Assembly: GCA_040217575.1 (NCBI GenBank)
Contig: JAVJPW010000002.1
Coordinates: 806,001-870,000 of the forward strand
Reading direction: 5' to 3'
Length of the DNA: 64,000 nt
Source of the DNA: Pacificispira sp040217575
GTDB lineage: Bacteria > Pseudomonadota > Alphaproteobacteria > UBA8366 > Aestuariispiraceae
Made by a program: the position numbers and the translations under genes. The notes beneath the pieces were generated by a model, which saw only the letters and a program-made list of their open reading frames with translations, searched no databases and was not told where the DNA came from. The number at the start of each line of letters is the position of its first letter. The first letter of the stretch is position 1. Shown here one piece after another: positions 16,630-25,163 of the stretch.

Positions 16630-17502
16630 ATGTCATTGGTGTTGCAGGTACTGTTCGACGCGTTGCTCCTAGGTGGGCTTTACGCAATCGGATCTTTGGG
16701 CTTTGCCCTTGTTTGGGGGGTTCAAAATATTTTGAACGTCGCCTATGCGGCGATGATCATGCTGGGCGCTTACACGGCCTATGCGGTGTGGCGTCTTGGC
16801 GTGGATCCGATCCTCGCGGTTCCGATTGTCATGGGGGTGATGTTCTTCGTCGGCCTGGCGTTGCAGCGTTTCTTGTTCGACTACGTTGTGCTTGGTCCGC
16901 ACTCGCTCTCCATTGCACTGACATATGGCGTGAACCTCATTCTGATCGGTCTCGCGCTTTACTTTTTCACGGCCGAATATCGCAGCATCGCTTTGCCCGA
17001 CCACTTGCGTGGGTCGATCGAACTCGGTGGAGCGCATCTCACGAATGCACGAATCGTCATTATCGCGATCGCCGTCTTTCTGACTGGATCCGTTTGGTGG
17101 TTCATGGATCGGACGGAGATGGGGGCGGCAATCCGTGCGACGCGCATGGATATGGAGTCGGCCCAGTTAGTGGGGATTCGGCCGCGACGGATATACCACG
17201 TGGTTGCGGGGGTATCCGGTGCGATGGCCGGCGCAATGGGCGCTCTGCTCGCGGTAATTCATAGCGTCTTCCCAGCAATGGGAGACCACCAACTCATTCA
17301 AATCCTGATCGTGCTCGTTCTGGGCGGCCTCGGAAGCATGGTCGGACCCCTGGTTGGAGCGCTTTTGCTGGGCCTCGTGTCGAGCGTCGTCACCGCTATT
17401 TGGGGCGGAACCTACGCGGTGTTGGCGGGGACCGTCCTGGTTTTGATCGTTTTGACTTTTCGCCCGGCCGGACTGCTGGGCCGACAGTTCTATGAGGCTT
17501 GA
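16630..17502 (+). CDS. Branched-chain amino acid-type ABC transporter permease, LivH family
   Basis: 290 residues, strongly hydrophobic. The LivH-type opening is GGLYAIGSLGFALVWGVQNILNVAYAAMIMLGAY, and the coupling-loop region reads ATRMDMESAQLVGIRPRRIY. The start ATG at 16630 follows GGGAGATGTAA. It is the first gene of a five-gene transporter operon that leads into the catabolic cluster, with a candidate IclR site upstream. The substrate is probably the compound degraded by the downstream enzymes. Confidence 0.9.
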   Translation: MSLVLQVLFDALLLGGLYAIGSLGFALVWGVQNILNVAYAAMIMLGAYTAYAVWRLGVDPILAVPIVMGVMFFVGLALQRFLFDYVVLGPHSLSIALTYGVNLILIGLALYFFTAEYRSIALPDHLRGSIELGGAHLTNARIVIIAIAVFLTGSVWWFMDRTEMGAAIRATRMDMESAQLVGIRPRRIYHVVAGVSGAMAGAMGALLAVIHSVFPAMGDHQLIQILIVLVLGGLGSMVGPLVGALLLGLVSSVVTAIWGGTYAVLAGTVLVLIVLTFRPAGLLGRQFYEA

Positions 17503-17508
17503 GCCGAT

Positions 17509-18552
17509 ATGAGCATTTCAAAAACGCCGACAAGCGGCTCGGACATCGCTACCGACACGGGTTTCGGGGCAAACCTAAAAACAATCGTGGTGGCAGTTAT
17601 TGCGGTCGCCGTATTGGCCATCGTTCCGATGTGGCTGGGGCCATATTGGACACGCGTCGGCGGAACAATCCTGATGTTCGTTGCGCTCGCTCAATCGTGG
17701 AACCTAATCGGCGGATATGTCGGATTGATGTCTCTGGCACATTCGGCCTTCTTCGGGCTCGGCGCTATCGGCACGACAATCCTGTTGATCAACGGCCTTC
17801 CATTCTTCGTCGCCGCGTTGGGCGGCGTTCTGCTCGCGGCAGTGGTGGCGTTCGCTGTCGGGGCGCCGACCCTTCGGCTTCAAGGGCATTATTTTGTTAT
17901 CGCAACTTTGCTCATCAGCGAGGCGCTATTGAATGGGATTAGGAACCTAAATTTCCTCGGGTTCCGTGGCGCAATTTCCCACAACATTATGGGTCACATC
18001 GGGCTTACGGACTTAAGCGCCGCGGCATACAACCAGCTCTTCTTTTATGTAATGGCGGCGCTTGCAGGGTTCTCCATTCTGGTCGTTTGGTTCATTGAGC
18101 GGTCGAAATGGGGGTTCGCCCTCCGGGCAATTCGCGATGCCGAAGGCGCGGCGGCCTGTGTGGGGATTTCCGTTGCCGGCGTGAAACTCGCGATATTCGT
18201 CATCAGCGCCGCGATAGCGGGAATGGTAGGGGTCGCCTCTGCGGCATGGCTTGGAATTGTGGATGCGACATCGGCATTCGATGTGACGACCACCTTTCAG
18301 GTCATTGTTATGGTGTTCCTTGGCGGGCGCGGAACGCTGCTCGGTCCAATCATCGGAGTTGTTGTCGTCTTCTCCCTCAATGAGCTTATCGGAATCGAGC
18401 TTGCGGAAATCAGCACGATTATCGCGGGGCTGATCGTCGTCGCCACTGTTTTGCTGCTGCCGGATGGTCTGGTGGAGGTGTACCGAAAAGGACCGTCAGC
18501 GATCTCTATCGCCTCCATTCGACAGAACCTCATCCGTTACAAGGTGAAGTGA
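17509..18552 (+). CDS. Branched-chain amino acid-type ABC transporter permease, LivM family
   Basis: 347 residues with about ten hydrophobic spans. The LivM pattern is seen in SWNLIGGYVGLMSLAHSAFFGLGA and AIRDAEGAAACVGISVAGVKL. It starts 6 bp after the LivH stop and ends 3 bp before the LivG-type ATPase gene, so the operon is compact. It pairs with the LivH product to form the inner-membrane channel. Confidence 0.9.
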   Translation: MSISKTPTSGSDIATDTGFGANLKTIVVAVIAVAVLAIVPMWLGPYWTRVGGTILMFVALAQSWNLIGGYVGLMSLAHSAFFGLGAIGTTILLINGLPFFVAALGGVLLAAVVAFAVGAPTLRLQGHYFVIATLLISEALLNGIRNLNFLGFRGAISHNIMGHIGLTDLSAAAYNQLFFYVMAALAGFSILVVWFIERSKWGFALRAIRDAEGAAACVGISVAGVKLAIFVISAAIAGMVGVASAAWLGIVDATSAFDVTTTFQVIVMVFLGGRGTLLGPIIGVVVVFSLNELIGIELAEISTIIAGLIVVATVLLLPDGLVEVYRKGPSAISIASIRQNLIRYKVK

Positions 18553-18555
18553 GCG

Positions 18556-19326
18556 ATGCCGATTCTCGACGTTAAAAACCTAACGAAAGTATTCGGAGGC
18601 CTCACCGCGGTTGACCATGTCTCCATGGAAATCAATGAAGGAGAAATCGTTGGCCTGATCGGTCCCAATGGGGCTGGTAAAACGACATTCGTCAACCTTC
18701 TGACCGGGGCGCTGCCGTCTTCTAGTGGAAGTATCCACTTCAAAGGAAAAGACATTACGCGCTTGAAGCCGCACGAAAGAAGTCGTGCCGGTATCAGTCG
18801 GACGTTCCAAATCCCTCAGCCGTTTCTTGGTCTGTCGATTGAAGACAACGTTGCCACCGCCGCACTTTTTGGAACCGAAACGGGCAATGTCTCTATCTCG
18901 GAAGCGCGGCGCCGCGCTGGAGAGGTTCTTGAGATGCTTGGCCTCAAAGAGACGGCGCGCGATGCGGTTTCGACCCTTACCACTGCCGGGCTGAAGCGAT
19001 TGGAACTGGCCCGCTGTTTGGCGGCGGACGCGGATCTTATTCTGTTGGATGAGCCGCTTGGCGGATTAAACCGCTCGGAGCTTGGATCCGTTCTCTCCCA
19101 GATCGAAGAAATTCGGAAAGCCGGGAAAACGATCATCTTTATCGAACACATCATGCCAGCAGTGATGTCAGTGAGCGACAGGGTCGTCGTTCTGGCGAAC
19201 GGATCGAAGCTCGCGGAAGGTTCGCCGCAATCCATTCAACAGAACGAAGAGGTGCAGCGCGCCTATCTAGGCGACGTCAGCGCGGCAGTGAATCGGCATG
19301 CGAGCAGTCGAGGAAAATCGAAATGA
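18556..19326 (+). CDS. ABC transporter ATP-binding protein, LivG family
   Basis: 256 residues with Walker A (GPNGAGKTT), the LivG-type GISRTFQIPQPFLGLSIEDN stretch, Walker B LILLDEP and FIEHIMPAVM at the H-loop. The signature region reads LTTAGLKRLELARCL instead of the usual LSGGQQ; such degenerate LivG signatures are common in catabolic clusters. It overlaps the LivF gene by 4 bp. Confidence 0.88.
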   Translation: MPILDVKNLTKVFGGLTAVDHVSMEINEGEIVGLIGPNGAGKTTFVNLLTGALPSSSGSIHFKGKDITRLKPHERSRAGISRTFQIPQPFLGLSIEDNVATAALFGTETGNVSISEARRRAGEVLEMLGLKETARDAVSTLTTAGLKRLELARCLAADADLILLDEPLGGLNRSELGSVLSQIEEIRKAGKTIIFIEHIMPAVMSVSDRVVVLANGSKLAEGSPQSIQQNEEVQRAYLGDVSAAVNRHASSRGKSK

Positions 19327-20096
19327 ATTCACATCAAGCATCCGGCACCGCGCAGGGAACGGTCTTTCCCGCAACTTCGGAAAGTATCCTTACCGTTGAA
19401 AACCTACACGCGGGTTACGGTCCGATTAAGGTTCTCCATGGAATGTCGTTGACGGTCGCGCGCGGAGAGATCCATGCGATCGTCGGGGCGAACGGTGCCG
19501 GAAAGTCGACCCTGTTAAGGGTTGTTTCTGGCTTGCTGAGGTTGCAGTCAGGCTCGATTCGGTTTCAGAACGCGGACATAACGAACTCAAGGCCGGATGA
19601 GATCGTCAAACTGGGCGTCAGCCAGGCGCCTGAAGGGCATCGCGTTTTCAAAGGCTTGTCGGTCGAAGAGAACCTTCGACTTGGCGCGTATATGCGCAGC
19701 GATAAGTCCACGGCAACAATATCGTCCTCTCTCGAAGAGGTCTTCGACTATTTCCCCAAGCTTCGAGACCGCCGGCGTCAACTTGCCGGCACTCTGTCAG
19801 GCGGTGAGCAGCAAATGTGCGCAATCGGCCGTGCGCTCATGGCATCGCCGAAGCTCCTCATCATCGATGAGTTGTCCCTCGGTCTCGCTCCGGTGATTGT
19901 CGAAGAACTGTTGAGCATTCTCACACGAATTCACGCGTCCGGCGGTTCGATCTTACTGGTCGAACAGGACGTTTCAGTCGCCCTCGGCTTTTCAGACCGG
20001 GCGAGTGTCGTGCAGTCGGGTCGCGTCATTATGGATGGCGTCGCTCGCGAACTACTCGACAACCCAGAAATCATAACATCGTACTTAGGAGGCTAG
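19323..20096 (+). CDS. ABC transporter ATP-binding protein, LivF family
   Basis: 257 residues. A roughly 20-residue polar leader precedes the ATPase fold, which begins at ILTVENLHAGYG. Walker A is GANGAGKST, the signature LSGGEQQ, Walker B LLIIDEL, and LLVEQDVSVAL lies at the H-loop. It starts in an overlap with the LivG gene and is followed within 5 bp by the binding-protein gene. Confidence 0.88.
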   Translation: MNSHQASGTAQGTVFPATSESILTVENLHAGYGPIKVLHGMSLTVARGEIHAIVGANGAGKSTLLRVVSGLLRLQSGSIRFQNADITNSRPDEIVKLGVSQAPEGHRVFKGLSVEENLRLGAYMRSDKSTATISSSLEEVFDYFPKLRDRRRQLAGTLSGGEQQMCAIGRALMASPKLLIIDELSLGLAPVIVEELLSILTRIHASGGSILLVEQDVSVALGFSDRASVVQSGRVIMDGVARELLDNPEIITSYLGG

Positions 20097-20100
20097 TGCA

Positions 20101-21354
20101 ATGAACAGTAAGATTTCGCGTAGAACAGCACTGAAGGCGACGGGCGCAGGCATCGCGGGAGCGGCAAGTCTTGGCGTTCCGTTTATTGGAAATCCGGCCC
20201 TTGCGTCGTCTGGAACGTTAAACCTGACCGTCATCAACAGCCTATCGGGCCGTTTCGCTCGTTACGGGAGTGAGTTGAAGCGCGGGATCGACCTGGCTAT
20301 CGAGAAAGCGAATGGCGCTGGGCTGACCGTCGGCGGTGCGGACTTGCAGATCAGCGCGACGGAATACGATGATGAAACGGATTCCACGCAGGTAGCACGG
20401 TTGGTCGAACGCGCGATTTCCAGCGATGGAGCGGACCTTGTCATCGCAGGTGTCGGCAGTGTTAACGTGAAGACCGTGATTCCTGTCGCCCAGCGCTTCC
20501 GCCATCCAGTGATCGCACTTTGGGCTCAGGTCGACGGCGTATTTGCCGGCCAGAAAGGCGACCCCTACGTCTTCGGTCCCATGCCGCCGTTCAGTCTCTA
20601 CTACACCCAAATTCTCGAGATGGCGTCGAAATTCGAGAACCCGGAAATCAAAACTGTGGGTATCATTACGCCGCAAGACGAACTGGGGGTATTCACCGTC
20701 GAGGAATACGTTCCGTCCGACATCGAGAAAGCGGGTCTGGAACTCGTCGCGCAAGAATTCTTCCCGCCCGGTTCGCAGGAATTTTCCGGCGCTCTGGACC
20801 GTGTGCGCAGAGCCGAGCCGGACGCGCTTATCATCAACTGCTATACACCAGAGATCATTGCGATCTTTAAGGAAATGCAGGCGACCGGATACTTCCCGCC
20901 GGTTGTGATCGTGGAGGCGCCGACTTCCCTTGCCGACTCGTTGGGGGAGGACCTGGAAGGTGTATTTGCACCGACATTCTGGGATCCCACTCTGGACGGA
21001 ACGACCGACAATGTGTTCGGAACCAGTCGCGACTTTGCCGGGGCCTATGAGGCCGAATTCGGTTCCGCTCCTCCCGACTTCGTCGCGGCGGCCGGCGCGA
21101 ACACGATTGTCACTGCTGTCAAAGCCTTCCAGGACGCCGGTGGGGCGCACGACGCAGACTCGTTGCGCCAGGCGTTTCTGGACATGAACTCGGAGACGTT
21201 CTTCTCGACCGTCCGTTTTGCCAATGACGGTTTGAACCAGGGCGGCACCGTCTATCCAAGCCAATTCCAGGGCGGAGTGCCGCGTTTGGTCTATCCGCCG
21301 CAGTTCGCGACCGCGCAGCCGATCCATCCGCTGCCCGTGTCGGTGAACAATTAG
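20101..21354 (+). CDS. ABC transporter substrate-binding protein with Tat-type signal peptide
   Basis: 417 residues. The N-terminus reads SRRTALKATGAGIAGAASLG, a twin-arginine signal followed by a hydrophobic core and a cut site near ALASSGT. This indicates Tat export of an already folded protein, less common for this class than Sec export. The mature protein is a LIV-type Peripla_BP_6 protein (LTVINSLSGRFARYGSELKR). It is the last gene of the transporter operon, and a strong terminator-like hairpin follows 18 bp after the stop. The ligand is unknown, but the downstream genes point to an aromatic or N-heteroaromatic compound. Confidence 0.88.
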   Translation: MNSKISRRTALKATGAGIAGAASLGVPFIGNPALASSGTLNLTVINSLSGRFARYGSELKRGIDLAIEKANGAGLTVGGADLQISATEYDDETDSTQVARLVERAISSDGADLVIAGVGSVNVKTVIPVAQRFRHPVIALWAQVDGVFAGQKGDPYVFGPMPPFSLYYTQILEMASKFENPEIKTVGIITPQDELGVFTVEEYVPSDIEKAGLELVAQEFFPPGSQEFSGALDRVRRAEPDALIINCYTPEIIAIFKEMQATGYFPPVVIVEAPTSLADSLGEDLEGVFAPTFWDPTLDGTTDNVFGTSRDFAGAYEAEFGSAPPDFVAAAGANTIVTAVKAFQDAGGAHDADSLRQAFLDMNSETFFSTVRFANDGLNQGGTVYPSQFQGGVPRLVYPPQFATAQPIHPLPVSVNN

Positions 21355-21372
21355 GAAAGACTCCCTGAACTT

Positions 21373-21406
21373 CGGCCGTCGACCCCTGCGGCGGCCGTTT
21401 CTTTTT
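21373..21406 (+). terminator. Rho-independent terminator after the transporter operon
   Basis: CGGCCGTCG (21373-21381) pairs with CGGCGGCCG (21389-21397) around a 7-base loop, with one G-T pair, and TTTCTTTTT follows directly. It separates the transporter operon from the enzyme operon, whose own regulatory region begins in the next base. Confidence 0.8.
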
Positions 21407-21442
21407 GTAACGTACTGCATAAAACATTGCGTAATGCGTAAT
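21407..21442 (+). promoter_or_regulatory. Tandem inverted-repeat sites, candidate IclR operator upstream of the Rieske gene
   Basis: Two half-N5-half sites start 19 bp apart: GTAACG-TACTG-CATAAA at 21407 and ATTGCG-TAATG-CGTAAT at 21426. The second is nearly a perfect inverted repeat of ATTACG. A TACAAT at 21449-21454 could be the -10 of the enzyme operon. The architecture matches the region next to the IclR gene (30827) and the one upstream of the transporter operon (16553). Confidence 0.6.
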
Positions 21443-21533
21443 ATATTGTACAATTCAAACCAACATAACATGAAACCAATTCTTGGTTTTTAGAAGGCCT
21501 AAGGGGTGTCACGCTCCAGCAAGGAGGAAAGCA

Positions 21534-22676
21534 ATGAGTTCCGGACAGATGGGGATCGAGGAAGTGGACTACTCGAATGTGAACCGTCAATTGGATCGGG
21601 CGTCGCATGCCCCTGGTAAAATCTACCATGATCCAAAGATTTTCGATCGTGAGGTGGAGCATCTTTTCAAGAAAGAATGGCTTATGATCGCCCGAGAAGA
21701 GGAAGTCGAAAACCCTGGCGACTTTCTTGCACTTCGAATTTGCGATGAGCCTGTTCTCCTATCCAGGAACCGGTCCGGCGAGCTGAACGCATTTTACAAT
21801 ATGTGCCAGCATCGCGGAGTCGAAGTTGCTGAAGGGAGTGGAAACACGCGTTCCTTCATGTGTCCGTATCACGGTTGGATTTACGACTTGGACGGCGGGC
21901 TGAAGGGTGCGGCCCATATGCAAGACAGCGAGGGGTTCGACCTCAAGAACTGCCGCCTTCGGCCAATCCGGTTGGCTACATGGAGGAAGAACGTATTCAT
22001 CTGTTTTGATGAGAACGGGCGCGACTTCGAAGATGCGATCAAACCCTTCGAAAACGACTTTGGATTCATGCAGACGGATCGTTGCCGGCTCGCAAACAAG
22101 ATTTCCGTGAAGCTGAACTGCAATTGGAAGTTCATACCGGAAAACATAATGGACTTTTATCACGTGAACGTGCTGCACGCTGGCACGTTCGGGTCGAACT
22201 TCTCTTGGGAAAACGACAACGTGATACTTCGGGATCGAGGAGAGTTCTCGATTTGGTACAAAGCCGCGCCCCCTACACCAGGTGGGGAACTGCTGCTCGG
22301 AAAAATGCCATGGATGGGCGACAGAGATGCTTCGTTTGCTTCCCATGGGTTCATGATGCCGAACCTTACGGTGTTCGGTCGGATTGACTGTGTCCGTCCG
22401 TTCGTCGCTTGGCCGAATGGGCCCGACAAGTGCGAGGTCTTGATTTATCATCTTTTCCCGGAAGAGGTCTTTGATCGACCCGACTTTTGGGAGAAGGCTG
22501 AAATCTATCGTGAGTATCAGCTCAAAGTGCTGGATGAGGACTCGTCCATGATGGAATCAATGCAGCGTGCGATGTCGCTCGATACATATGCGCCGGGGCG
22601 GATGTCGACGCTGGAGAAACCGCTGCATCACTATCTGAACGAATACTGTCGGCGAATTCTCGGGGGCGATCGATGA
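21534..22676 (+). CDS. Rieske non-heme iron aromatic ring-hydroxylating oxygenase, alpha subunit
   Basis: 380 residues from ATG 21534, preceded by a perfect AAGGAGGAAA. The Rieske [2Fe-2S] ligands are Cys91-x-His93 (CQHRG) and Cys110-x2-His113 (CPYHGW). The catalytic mononuclear iron site is seen in NIMDFYHVNVLH (Asp207 bridging; His210, His215). It should hydroxylate an aromatic ring with electrons from a reductase. No beta subunit or Rieske ferredoxin gene is adjacent; a flavodoxin and an FprA-type reductase further down the operon are the nearest electron donors. It overlaps the next gene by 4 bp. Confidence 0.9.
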   Translation: MSSGQMGIEEVDYSNVNRQLDRASHAPGKIYHDPKIFDREVEHLFKKEWLMIAREEEVENPGDFLALRICDEPVLLSRNRSGELNAFYNMCQHRGVEVAEGSGNTRSFMCPYHGWIYDLDGGLKGAAHMQDSEGFDLKNCRLRPIRLATWRKNVFICFDENGRDFEDAIKPFENDFGFMQTDRCRLANKISVKLNCNWKFIPENIMDFYHVNVLHAGTFGSNFSWENDNVILRDRGEFSIWYKAAPPTPGGELLLGKMPWMGDRDASFASHGFMMPNLTVFGRIDCVRPFVAWPNGPDKCEVLIYHLFPEEVFDRPDFWEKAEIYREYQLKVLDEDSSMMESMQRAMSLDTYAPGRMSTLEKPLHHYLNEYCRRILGGDR

Positions 22677-23767
22677 GCGGAGCACCTGAACTTCGCGCCG
22701 CCGCCGATGTCTTGGTGCAAGACTATATGGCGGTCACGGCAAGTGAGGAGGTTCTGGTTACGATAGACACCGCGACGGACTTTGCGGCGGCGGAAGCGCT
22801 GTTCTCGGGAGTACTCGCTGCGGGCGCGAAACCGACGATTCTGCAAATTCCCCAATTGCCGTTCCAGGGGACACTTGCGGATAAGTTCGTGCCGGACGCC
22901 CTTGCTGGCGCCGTTTCGCGATGCGGGGTGTGGATCGATCTCACTTTTCCTTACTTGGCGGGATCGAGCGTGCACGACGAAGCGATGAGGAGCCAATCGG
23001 TTCGGTATCTTCTTGGCGGTGATATGCACAGCGGCGGGCTAACCCGCCTCTTCGGTGCGGTCGACCTGGATCAGTTCCAGCAAGCCTTCGATGTCTACAC
23101 AGAAACGCTGTGCGTTAATGAGGGCGCCAAGATCCGAGTCACCTGCCCTCTGGGAACGGATGTCACCTACTCTTTGGGGAAGGCGGCTTACGGAAAACCC
23201 CGCAGGGCATTGAAACCGGGAACGTACTTGGTCCCGGGTTCGTGTACGATGTTTCCGGAGATTGATTCGGTTCAAGGGAAGATTGTCACGCCGGCCGGGT
23301 TTCACGAGTATTTTACGGAGTTCTCTACGCCGATCACCATTGAAGTCGATGGCCGGATACGAAGCGTCACGGGTGGCGGGGCAGACAGAAAAGTGCTCGA
23401 CCGCTCTCTTCATCGCGCGGGCGGCGGTAAATACGGGTATGTCATTCATTTCACTTTTGCCATGCATCCTGCAGCGCGCTTCACTGGCGGGTCTTTCATC
23501 GAAGACTCCCGCGTCCATGGAATGAACGCCGTGGGACTGGGTCTGCCATGGTGGGTTCCTGGCGGCGGAGAGAACCATCCCGATGTCGTTGTGGCGGATC
23601 AATCGATCTATGTGAATGACGTGCTTGTAATCGATGGCGGCGCGGCAATGTATCCACCCAGGTTGGTAGAGGCCGCGGCGATACTGGATCAATCCAAAGA
23701 CACTCGTCTCGAAGCCTATGCCGCAAACGCTCTATCAGAAAACTCCCAGGCGGGAGGTGCGTCTTGA
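22673..23767 (+). CDS. NicX-like ring-cleaving dioxygenase (M29 aminopeptidase-type fold)
   Basis: 364 residues, ATGA-coupled to the Rieske gene. Overall it resembles the M29-like family that includes 2,5-dihydroxypyridine 5,6-dioxygenase (NicX), which opens the pyridine ring to N-formylmaleamate with a mononuclear iron. Candidate metal ligands are His265 in FAMHP and His302/Asp304 in NHPDVV, matching the His...His-x-Asp pattern remembered for NicX. Glu196 in MFPEID is another candidate. A plain aminopeptidase is possible on fold alone. But the neighbours (Rieske oxygenase, molybdenum hydroxylase, amidases, maleate isomerase) favour ring cleavage. The exact ring substrate is not known. Confidence 0.72.
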   Translation: MSGAPELRAAADVLVQDYMAVTASEEVLVTIDTATDFAAAEALFSGVLAAGAKPTILQIPQLPFQGTLADKFVPDALAGAVSRCGVWIDLTFPYLAGSSVHDEAMRSQSVRYLLGGDMHSGGLTRLFGAVDLDQFQQAFDVYTETLCVNEGAKIRVTCPLGTDVTYSLGKAAYGKPRRALKPGTYLVPGSCTMFPEIDSVQGKIVTPAGFHEYFTEFSTPITIEVDGRIRSVTGGGADRKVLDRSLHRAGGGKYGYVIHFTFAMHPAARFTGGSFIEDSRVHGMNAVGLGLPWWVPGGGENHPDVVVADQSIYVNDVLVIDGGAAMYPPRLVEAAAILDQSKDTRLEAYAANALSENSQAGGAS

Positions 23768-24654
23768 AGCCCGCACCTTTCGAATTTCGCGCCCCAAGAG
23801 ATTTGAACGGGATTTTGGAAAGCCTGAAAGAGGTTGGCGAAGACGCGCGCATTTTGGCGGGCGGGCAAAGCTTGGTGCCGTTAATGAACCTGCGGATGCT
23901 TCAGCCCGAAGTACTCGTCAGCATCAACGATTGCGAGGAGCTTACCTGGATACGAGACGAGGGGACTTCCTTCTCGATCGGCGCGGGGGCACGGCAATGG
24001 GATGTCGAAACTCATCCGGACATTATTACGCATTGTCCAAGCCTCGCTTCAGCACTTGGATATGTCGGGGGGCGATCAAACCGGAATCGTGGGACCGTAT
24101 GCGGCAGTCTCGCTCACTCCGACACGCTTGCGGAATTGCCGGTCGTCGCTGCGGCGCTCGGCGCTAGGCTCACGATTAACGGACCCAGCGGGCGTAGAGA
24201 GGTCTCGCCTGCGGAGTTCTTTCTAGGGCCCCTCGAAACATGCCTCGAACCAGATGAGATGCTCGAATTCGTAACGTTCCCAAAGCGCGCGGCGAGCGAG
24301 TTCAGCCATTTCTCCGAGATCGGCGTTCGGAAGCACGGGTTCGCTGTATCGGGAGTTTGCGCAAACCTAACTATCGGCGAGGACAAGAAATGCGTCGCGG
24401 CACGGATCGCCGTGATGGGCGCGATGACTGTTGCCGCTCGCGCTACAGAGGTCGAACAGTTCCTCGACGGAGCCGAGTTGCAGCCTCAAACGATCGTCGA
24501 TGCGGGACGTTTGCTCTCAGAATCCTTAGAGATGGCAAGCGACATTCACGCGGATTCTGAAGGTCGTGCTTCCCTTGCGGGAGAACTGCTTTGCCGATCT
24601 TTGGCCGTCATTGAGAAAGTCGCATCGGAACGAATGGCGGAGATCGGGAGATGA
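23764..24654 (+). CDS. Molybdenum hydroxylase FAD-binding subunit (CoxM/XdhB type)
   Basis: 296 residues. The FAD-binding motifs are AGGQSLVPLMNLRM near residue 35 and GGRSNRNRGTVCGSLAHSD near residue 100. It overlaps the NicX-like gene upstream and the iron-sulfur subunit gene downstream by 4 bp each. It would pass electrons from the molybdenum centre through the [2Fe-2S] clusters to FAD. The order medium-small-large is the classic CO dehydrogenase/nicotinate-dehydrogenase-type layout. Confidence 0.9.
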   Translation: MKPAPFEFRAPRDLNGILESLKEVGEDARILAGGQSLVPLMNLRMLQPEVLVSINDCEELTWIRDEGTSFSIGAGARQWDVETHPDIITHCPSLASALGYVGGRSNRNRGTVCGSLAHSDTLAELPVVAAALGARLTINGPSGRREVSPAEFFLGPLETCLEPDEMLEFVTFPKRAASEFSHFSEIGVRKHGFAVSGVCANLTIGEDKKCVAARIAVMGAMTVAARATEVEQFLDGAELQPQTIVDAGRLLSESLEMASDIHADSEGRASLAGELLCRSLAVIEKVASERMAEIGR

Positions 24655-25163
24655 GTGAAATTCAGGACAACAAGACGATGGTTACCGTCTCCGTAAACGG
24701 TCGCGAAGAAACTCGATGGATTGAACCTCGTCGCTTGTTGGCGGACTTCATCCGCCACGACGTCGGCCTAAAAGGAACGCATATCGGCTGCGAACACGGT
24801 GTGTGTGGCGCCTGCACTGTATTGATCGACGGCAAGACCGCCCGCAGTTGCCTGCACTTCGCGGTCGCCGTGCAAGGGCGCACCGTGGAAACGGTCGAAG
24901 GTCTGCATGAGGACGGTCGACTGGCTTCGCTTCAAGAGGCGTTTCATGCGGAACACGGACTCCAATGCGGGTTTTGTACGCCCGGCTTTCTGCTCACCAG
25001 CTATGAACTGCTGGAAGAAAACCCGACGCCCTCGAAACCCGAAATACGCGAGGCACTGACAAACAACCTGTGTCGCTGCACCGGATACTCAAACATCGTC
25101 AAGGCGGTTACCCGTGCTGCCGGCATCACGTCCGAAAGTGAAAGCAACGAACATGACCGGTAG
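24651..25163 (+). CDS. Molybdenum hydroxylase [2Fe-2S] subunit (CoxS/NdhS type)
   Basis: 170 residues. The plant-type cluster ligands are in GCEHGVCGACTVLIDG, with a further Cys in ARSCL. The second, C-terminal cluster is in CGFCTPGF and NLCRCTGY. The length is normal for the family. It ends 11 bp inside the large-subunit gene. It carries electrons from the molybdopterin to the FAD subunit. Confidence 0.93.
   Translation: MSEIQDNKTMVTVSVNGREETRWIEPRRLLADFIRHDVGLKGTHIGCEHGVCGACTVLIDGKTARSCLHFAVAVQGRTVETVEGLHEDGRLASLQEAFHAEHGLQCGFCTPGFLLTSYELLEENPTPSKPEIREALTNNLCRCTGYSNIVKAVTRAAGITSESESNEHDR

Noticed and set aside
20242..21471. 409-codon minus-strand open frame
   Set aside because: It lies opposite the Tat-exported binding protein, has an Arg/His-rich composition typical of shadow frames, and would read through the terminator at 21373.
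22673..23767. Annotation as an ordinary M29 leucyl aminopeptidase
   Set aside because: The fold allows it, but the operon context and the His...His-x-Asp pattern fit the NicX-like branch better. Kept as an alternative in the feature entry.
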